This document shows, piece by piece, positions 52,001-61,000 of a stretch of DNA of 64,000 nt (position 1 is its first letter; each line of letters starts with the position of its first letter). A model generated the notes under the pieces. It saw only the letters and a program-made list of their open reading frames with translations. It was not told where the DNA came from and searched no databases. The position numbers and the translations under genes are program-made. Source of the stretch: Tenacibaculum jejuense (lineage in GTDB: Bacteria > Bacteroidota > Bacteroidia > Flavobacteriales > Flavobacteriaceae); assembly GCF_900198195.1 (NCBI RefSeq), contig NZ_LT899436.1, positions 2,881,001 through 2,945,000 of the forward strand, read 5' to 3'.

Positions 52001-55000
52001 CTTGATTGTCTAAAACGGTAACTATCACATCTGTAGTACAAGCGCGTCCGTAATCAACTGTAATAGTATAATTACCATTTGTTAATCCTGGAAATACTCC
52101 TGTACTATTTGTCGTTCCTCCTAAAGTATAGGTATAACTTGGATCTACTGGAGTAATTGATATATTTCCGTCTCCATTACACTCATAACTAACACTTGAA
52201 CTAAACGTTGGTAAAGCTGGTAATGGATCTATAACGATATTAGGTAAACTTATCTCACAACCATTATCATCGCGAACGGTTAAAACATAAGTACCTTCTG
52301 TTAAATTATTATAAACTAAATCACTAGAGTAAACTCCGTTAACTCCATAACTATATGGTGAAGTACCACCCATAGCCCCTGTAAAAGTGATCTGACCGTT
52401 CTGAACACAAGTGTAATTTTGTGTAAGACTAGCTGTACTTATTAATGCTGTTGGTGCAGCTATAGTTACACTAACTGGTGCCGAACTACAACCGTTGCCA
52501 TCTGTAATTACAAACTCATAATCTCCGTCTGATAAACCTGTATAATTACGGATAACATCACTCGAAGTAGCCGTAGCAATAGCTGTCCCTGTACTTGTAA
52601 CTGTGACTGTGTAATCTGCAACTCCATCTGAAATGCTAATATTAATAGCACCACTATCGCCTGAACATGAAGGTTGCGTTGGTGTAACAACAACACTTGG
52701 ATTGACAATAGAACCAACTGTGATGGTTTCATTATAGATACATCCTAATCCATCACGAACCGAAACATCATAACTTCCTCCTGTGGTTATTGGGAAGGTG
52801 TTACTCGAAACATAATTAGTTGCTCCTCCTGAAGTAACTACTGAATATTCATATGAATTATTTCCTCCACTTGCTGTTATAGTAACACTTCCGTCGTTAC
52901 ATGTAACTGGACTTGTTGCAACTGTAGCGGTTAAAACTGGATTGATAACTTCTGTCGAAGCTAGTGAAACACAGCCAAATCCATCACGAACTAAAACTTC
53001 ATAACTTCCTGGAATTAAACCTGTAAATACAAAAGTTGATGATGCTGGACTTGGAACTGACCAACTCGCTCCATTATCAATACTAAAATTATAATCACTT
53101 CCCGATCCTCCTGATGCTGTAACTGAAATCTCTCCGTTACTTCCATTATAACAAACTGTAGGAGTAGCTACATGAGTAGGATTTGAAGGTGCTACAACAT
53201 TTATTGGTGCTGATGCTGGTGATAAACATCCGTTAGAATCCATAGCTATAATCGTATGGCTTCCTACTGCAACATCAGTAAATGGTCCTGATTGGAATGC
53301 TCCTGTTGAATCTAATTGATATGTGTATGGACCTGTACCTCCTGTAGCACTCGGGGTAATTGTTGCTCCAACTGCTGGATTACATGTAGGATCTTGAGTA
53401 ATACTTCCACTTGCAACTACTGGTGCTGGTTCTGTAATGGTTACTGATCCTAATGAAATATCACACTGTGTACCATTAACTGTAGTACGAATACGAACAT
53501 CATAATTTCCTGCTCCTAATGTATTTACTACAACTGGACTTGTTGAAACTGGAGCGGACCAACTTGTACCTCCATCAGTACTAAATTCAAATGAACTTCC
53601 AAAATTGCTCGCACTTATTTCTATACTTCCATTTGTATCTCCATTACAAACTGCATCGGTCAGTTTACTTACTGAACCTAATAATTCTTGATTGTCTAAA
53701 ACGGTAACTATCACATCTGTAGTACAAGCGCGTCCGTAATCAACTGTAATAGTATAATTACCATTTGTTAATCCTGGAAATACTCCTGTACTGTTTGTCG
53801 TTCCTCCTAAAGTATAGGTATAACTTGGATCTACTGGAGTAATTGATATATTTCCGTCTCCATTACACTCATAACTAACACTTGAACTAAACGTTGGTAA
53901 AGCTGGTAATGGATCTATAACGATATTAGGTAAACTTATCTCACAACCATTATCATCTCGAACCGTTAAAACATAAGTACCTTCTGTTAAATTATTATAA
54001 ACTAAATCACTAGAGTAAACTCCGTTAACTCCATAACTATATGGTGGAGTACCACCCATAGCTCCTGTAAAAGTAATCTGACCATTCTGAACACAAGTGT
54101 AATTTTGTGTAAGACTAGCTGTACTTGTTAATGCTGTTGGTGCGGCTATAGTTACACTAACTGGTGCCGAACTACAACCGTTGCCATCTGTAATTACAAA
54201 CTCATAATCTCCATCTGATAAACCTGTATAATTACGGATAACATCACTCGAAGTAGCCGTAGCAATAGCTGTCCCTGTACTTGTAACTGTGACTGTATAA
54301 TCTGCAACTCCATCTGAAATGCTAATATTAATAGCACCACTATCGCCTGAACATGAAGGTTGCGTTGGTGTAACAACAACACTTGGATTAGCAACAGAAC
54401 CAACTGTGATGGTTTCATTATAGATACATCCTAATCCATCACGAACCGAAATGTCATAACTTCCTCCTGTAGTTATTGGGAAGGTGTTACTCGAAACATA
54501 ATTAGTTGCTCCTCCTGAAGTAACTACTGAATATTCATATGAATTATTTCCTCCACTTGCTGTTATAGTAACACTTCCGTCGTTACATGTAACTGGACTT
54601 GTTGCTACTGTAGCGGTTAAAACTGGATTGATAACTTCTGTCGAAGCTAGTGAAACACAGCCAAATCCATCACGAACTAAAACTTCATAACTTCCTGGAG
54701 TTAAACCTGTAAATACAAAAGTTGATGATGCTGGACTTGGAACTGACCAACTCGCTCCATTATCAATACTAAAATTATAATCACTTCCCGATCCTCCTGA
54801 TGCTGTAACTGAAATCTCTCCGTTACTTCCATTATAACAAACCGTAGGAGTAGCTACATGAGTAGGATTTGAAGGTGCAACAACATTTATTGGTGCTGAT
54901 GCTGGTGATAAACATCCGTTAGAATCCATAGCTATAATCGTATGGCTTCCTACTGCAACATCTGTAAATGGTCCTGATTGGAATGCTCCTGTTGAATCTA

Positions 55001-58000
55001 ATTGATATGTATATGGACCTGTACCTCCTGTAGCACTCGGGGTAATTGTTGCTCCAACTGCTGGATTACATGTTGGATCTTGGGTAATACTTCCACTTGC
55101 AACTACTGGTGCTGGCTCTGTAATGGTTACTGATCCTAATGAAATATCACACTGTGTACCATTAACTGTAGTACGAATACGAACATCATAATTCCCTGCT
55201 CCTAATGTATTTACTACAACTGGACTCGTTGAAACTGGAGCGGACCAACTTGTACCTCCATCAGTACTAAATTCAAATGAACTTCCAAAATTGCTCGCAC
55301 TTATTTCTATACTTGCATTTGTATCTCCATTACAAACTGCATCGGTCAGTTTACTTACTGAACCTAATAATTCTTGATTGTCTAAAACGGTAACTATCAC
55401 ATCTGTAGTACAAGCGCGTCCGTAATCAACTGTAATAGTATAATTACCATTTGTTAATCCTGGAAATACTCCTGTACTATTTGTCGTTCCTCCTAAAGTA
55501 TAGGTATAACTTGGATCTACTGGAGTAATTGATATATTTCCGTCTCCATTACACTCATAACTAACACTTGAACTAAACGTTGGTAAAGCTGGTAATGGAT
55601 CTATAACGATATTAGGTAAACTTATCTCACAACCATTATCATCGCGAACGGTTAAAACATAAGTACCTTCTGTTAAATTATTATAAACTAAATCACTAGA
55701 GTAAACTCCGTTAACTCCATAACTATATGGTGAAGTACCACCCATAGCCCCTGTAAAAGTGATCTGACCGTTCTGAACACAAGTGTAATTTTGTGTAAGA
55801 CTAGCTGTACTTGTTAATGCTGTTGGTGCAGCTATAGTTACACTAACTGGTGCCGAACTACAACCGTTGCCATCTGTAATTACAAACTCATAATCTCCGT
55901 CTGATAAACCTGTATAATTACGGATAACATCACTCGAAGTAGCCGTAGCAATAGCTGTCCCTGTACTTGTAACTGTGACTGTGTAATCTGCAACTCCATC
56001 TGAAATGCTAATATTAATAGCACCACTATCGCCTGAACATGAAGGTTGCGTTGGTGTAACAACAACACTTGGATTGACAATAGAACCAACTGTGATGGTT
56101 TCATTATAGATACATCCTAATCCATCACGAACCGAAACATCATAACTTCCTCCTGTGGTTATTGGGAAGGTGTTACTCGAAACATAATTAGTTGCTCCTC
56201 CTGAAGTAACTACTGAATATTCATATGAATTATTTCCTCCACTTGCTGTTATAGTAACACTTCCGTCGTTACATGTAACTGGACTTGTTGCAACTGTAGC
56301 GGTTAAAACTGGATTGATAACTTCTGTCGAAGCTAGTGAAACACAGCCAAATCCATCACGAACTAAAACTTCATAACTTCCTGGAATTAAACCTGTAAAT
56401 ACAAAAGTTGATGATGCTGGACTTGGAACTGACCAACTCGCTCCATTATCAATACTAAAATTATAATCACTTCCCGATCCTCCTGATGCTGTAACTGAAA
56501 TCTCTCCGTTACTTCCATTATAACAAACTGTAGGAGTAGCTACATGAGTAGGATTTGAAGGTGCTACAACATTTATTGGTGCTGATGCTGGTGATAAACA
56601 TCCGTTAGAATCCATAGCTATAATCGTATGGCTTCCTACTGCAACATCAGTAAATGGTCCTGATTGGAATGCTCCTGTTGAATCTAATTGATATGTATAT
56701 GGACCTGTACCTCCTGTAGCACTCGGGGTAATTGTTGCTCCAACTGCTGGATTACATGTTGGATCTTGGGTAATACTTCCACTTGCAACTACTGGTGCTG
56801 GCTCTGTAATAGTTACTGATCCTAATGAAATATCACACTGTGTACCATTAACTGTAGTACGAATACGAACATCATAACTCCCTGATCCTAATGTATTTAC
56901 TACAACTGGACTCGTTGAAACTGGAGCTGACCAACTTGTACCTCCATCAGTACTAAATTCAAATGAACTTCCAAAATTGCTCGCACTTATTTCTATACTT
57001 CCATTTGTATCTCCATTACAAACTGCATCGGTCAGTTTACTTACTGAACCTAATAATTCTTGATTGTCTAAAACGGTAACTATCACATCTGTAGTACAAG
57101 CGCGTCCGTAATCAACTGTAATAGTATAATTACCATTTGTTAATCCTGGAAATACTCCTGTACTATTTGTCGTTCCTCCTAAAGTGTAGGTATAACTTGG
57201 ATCTACTGGAGTAATTGATATATTTCCGTCTCCATTACACTCATAACTAACACTTGAACTAAACGTTGGTAAAGCTGGTAATGGATCTATAACGATATTA
57301 GGTAAACTTATCTCACAACCATTATCATCTCGAACCGTTAAAACATAAGTACCTTCTGTTAAATTATTATAAACTAAATCACTAGAGTAAACTCCGTTAA
57401 CTCCATAACTATATGGTGGAGTACCACCCATAGCTCCTGTAAAAGTAATCTGACCATTCTGAACACAAGTGTAATTTTGTGTAAGACTAGCTGTACTTGT
57501 TAATGCTGTTGGTGCGGCTATAGTTACACTAACTGGTGCCGAACTACAACCGTTGCCATCTGTAATTACAAACTCATAATCTCCATCTGATAAACCTGTA
57601 TAATTACGGATAACATCACTCGAAGTAGCCGTAGCAATAGCTGTCCCTGTACTTGTAACTGTGACTGTATAATCTGCAACTCCATCTGAAATGCTAATAT
57701 TAATAGCACCACTATCGCCTGAACATGAAGGTTGCGTTGGTGTAACAACAACACTTGGATTAGCAACAGAACCAACTGTGATGGTTTCATTATAGATACA
57801 TCCTAATCCATCACGAACCGAAATGTCATAACTTCCTCCTGTAGTTATTGGGAAGGTGTTACTTGAAACATAATTAGTTGCTCCTCCTGAAGTAACTACT
57901 GAATATTCATATGAATTATTTCCTCCACTTGCTGTTATAGTAACACTTCCGTCGTTACATGTAACTGGACTTGTTGCAACTGTAGCGGTTAAAACTGGAT

Positions 58001-61000
58001 TGATAACTTCTGTCGAGGCTAGTGAAACACAGCCAAATCCATCACGAACTAAAACTTCATAACTTCCTGGAGTTAAACCTGTAAATACAAAAGTTGATGA
58101 TGCTGGACTTGGTACTGACCAACTCGCTCCATTATCAATACTAAAATTATAATCACTTCCAGATCCTCCTGATGCTGTAACTGAAATCTCTCCGTTACTT
58201 CCATTGTAACAAACTGTAGGAGTAGCTACATGAGTAGGATTTGAAGGTGTAGGAATATCTACTTCAAAAGGTACACATCCTACAGCATTCACTGTCATTC
58301 TTACATTATCTATAAAATTCCCTATAGATAAACGACCTGAAGCTGTGGAAATTGCGACGAAAGAAATTACAGTAGTTGTTTGGCCAACTGGAACTGTATA
58401 AGAACCTGAATATGTTCCCCATGTAGTATTTCCATCAGACATAGTTTGGGTGAAATTAGCTGTTACTAAATCTCCTCCGATTCTTACTTCTGCAACATCT
58501 GTTCCACTTCTTCCTCTATGGTCTAAAGACCAATTGATAATATCTCCTGGAATTGTACAAAATTCTTGGTACAAAGCAGATGCTTCATCTGCATTTAACT
58601 CTGCAAAATAATCTCCATCTGATGCTGGAACTCCTTGATTACCATCTCTCCATATTTCTACTCTGTTATTGGAAGCAGTACTATCCCAACCATCTAATTG
58701 ATTCTCATCAAAAATTCTAAAAGTTGTAATACCGGAAGGAACACTTTCAAAACTTCCATTAGTAAATGGATCTGTTGAACAACCGCATTCAGTACAATTA
58801 TTACCGTCTCTTATATTAACTGTATAAGTTCCAGGTGCTAATCCTGAAAATACAGTTGAAGTTTGCCAAGTTGTTCCATTATCAATACTATATTCATATG
58901 GTGGCGTTCCTCCACTTCCTTGGACATCAATTGTAGCTGTACCTCCATTACAATCAGGACTTGTAGTAATTGTTCCTGTAACATTTAATGGTGTTGGCTC
59001 TGTGATCGTTACATCTCCTAAATCTAACTCACAAATGATAGTTCCAGATGTTTCACGGATTCTAACATTATGAGTACCAGCTGCAACACCTACAATTCTA
59101 AAAGGATTATCTCCTGTAGATGACCAACTAGCTCCACCATCAATAGAGTATTCATAACTTCCTCCATTAAAATTATTTGCTTGTATTGTTATTGATCCAT
59201 TATTTGAAGAGTTACATTCAGAATTTGTAGAAGAAACAATACTACCATTAAATTGCTGATTCTGTAAAACATTTATGATAAAATCTCTAGGACAAGCTCT
59301 GTCAGCTCTTACTGTGAAGGTATGTGCTGCTGGGTTTACATTTGTAAAAACATTTGAAGCTTGAGGTGTTCCTCCATCTATACTATAAGTATATGTTAAT
59401 GAAGGGGTTGCTGGAGCTATTAAAGTTACTGTAGCAGTTCCATCACAATTGTAATCTATAGTATTAGTGAAATCTGGAATTACAGGATGAGGATCTACCA
59501 CTATTGCAGGTAATACAGGATTACTACATCCGTTAGAATCTCTAACCTGTAAATTGTAAGTTCCTGGAGTTATATTATTGAAAACATTTGAAAACTGCCA
59601 AGTTACTCCATTGTCAACACTATACTGATAACCAGAACCTGAACCACCTGTTGCCGTTGTAAATGTAATAATTCCATTTGGCTGAGTACATGTAGAATCT
59701 TGCGTTAAACTCGCACTACTTGTTGGTGAACTTGGATTTGCTATGTTAATAGGTCCTACTGTGTAACTACATACTGAACGACCTTTGGTAGCTCTAATCG
59801 TAATTGTATAATCACCTGGTGCTAAAGCAGTAAATGAACTAGACGCTTGGTATGTAGTACCACCATCATTACTATATTCTAAAGAATATGCTAATAATCC
59901 TGGAGGACTCTCAGTATTAATTGTAATTGTTCCATCTGTATTTCCGGAACAAGTTGCATCAGTGTGTGTTTCTGAAAACTGTAAAGGCTCTTCTAAAATA
60001 ATTGTAACAGGAGAAGATGTTTGAGTACAGTTGTTATCATCAACAACTATAAATTCATAAGTACCTTCGCTTCCTGTTGGTATATTATATGTTGTGCTTG
60101 TTGTAAAACCCTCAAAAGTTGTTGCGTTGTAAGTAGCAGGAATATCAGTTACAGCAGAATAAGAAATTGCTGCTTTTGTTGCTCCAGTTGCTGGTGTATA
60201 TGACCATAAAGCATAAGTATAACCACTTGCACCTGGCGTACCTCCACTTGCTGATAAATCTATAACTCCGTTAGAACAATCTATATTCTTTGAGTTTGTT
60301 GCATTTAAATTTAAAGCTGGTGGTACTGTGATTGCTGGAAGAGTCTCAGAATAACTACAACTACTAGTAGTAGAAGTAATTTCTACTGTGTAGGTTCCTG
60401 AAGTAGTTATTGGAAAAGTTCTAGAACGATCTGTTGTTGGTCCAAAAGAACTAACTACTGATCCACCACTTGTTATATTATAAATAAATTGTCCTGAAGT
60501 AGGCGAATTTATTTGAACATCAATTTCTCCTGTATCTCCAGCACATAAAATTGGAGTAGTTGTTACATCTACATCAATACCAACTATACCAACTGATTGA
60601 TCTGGATAAGGAAATACACAAGAAATTGCTACATTTCTTATATAAACATCATAATTTCCTGCTGTACTAATTGGAAAAATATTAGATGTTTGGTATGCTC
60701 CTGCTCCTGGTGCAGGATCTCCTGCAGGTACAACAGCGTATTCATAACCTGCTGGTACGTTATTAATAGTTATGCTACCATCAGTAGAACAAATAATATC
60801 TTCTGTAACAATAGTAGGATTAACTGTACCTTTAAATACATTAAAATAATAACGTTCAAAACATCCTCCTGGTTCTTCTACAATAAGTCTATATTGTCCT
60901 GCATCAGAAAAAGTTCTCGTTGTACTATTAGCATCAGTAGCTACGTCAACCCAAGTTCCTCCTACATCTGGACATGTTGGATGTGGTGTTGGTGTTGTAC

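Noticed and set aside
52508-57790. Repeated 74-codon leftward frames in another phase within the adhesin
   Set aside because: Out-of-frame shadows of the 1686-bp unit; useful only as period markers.
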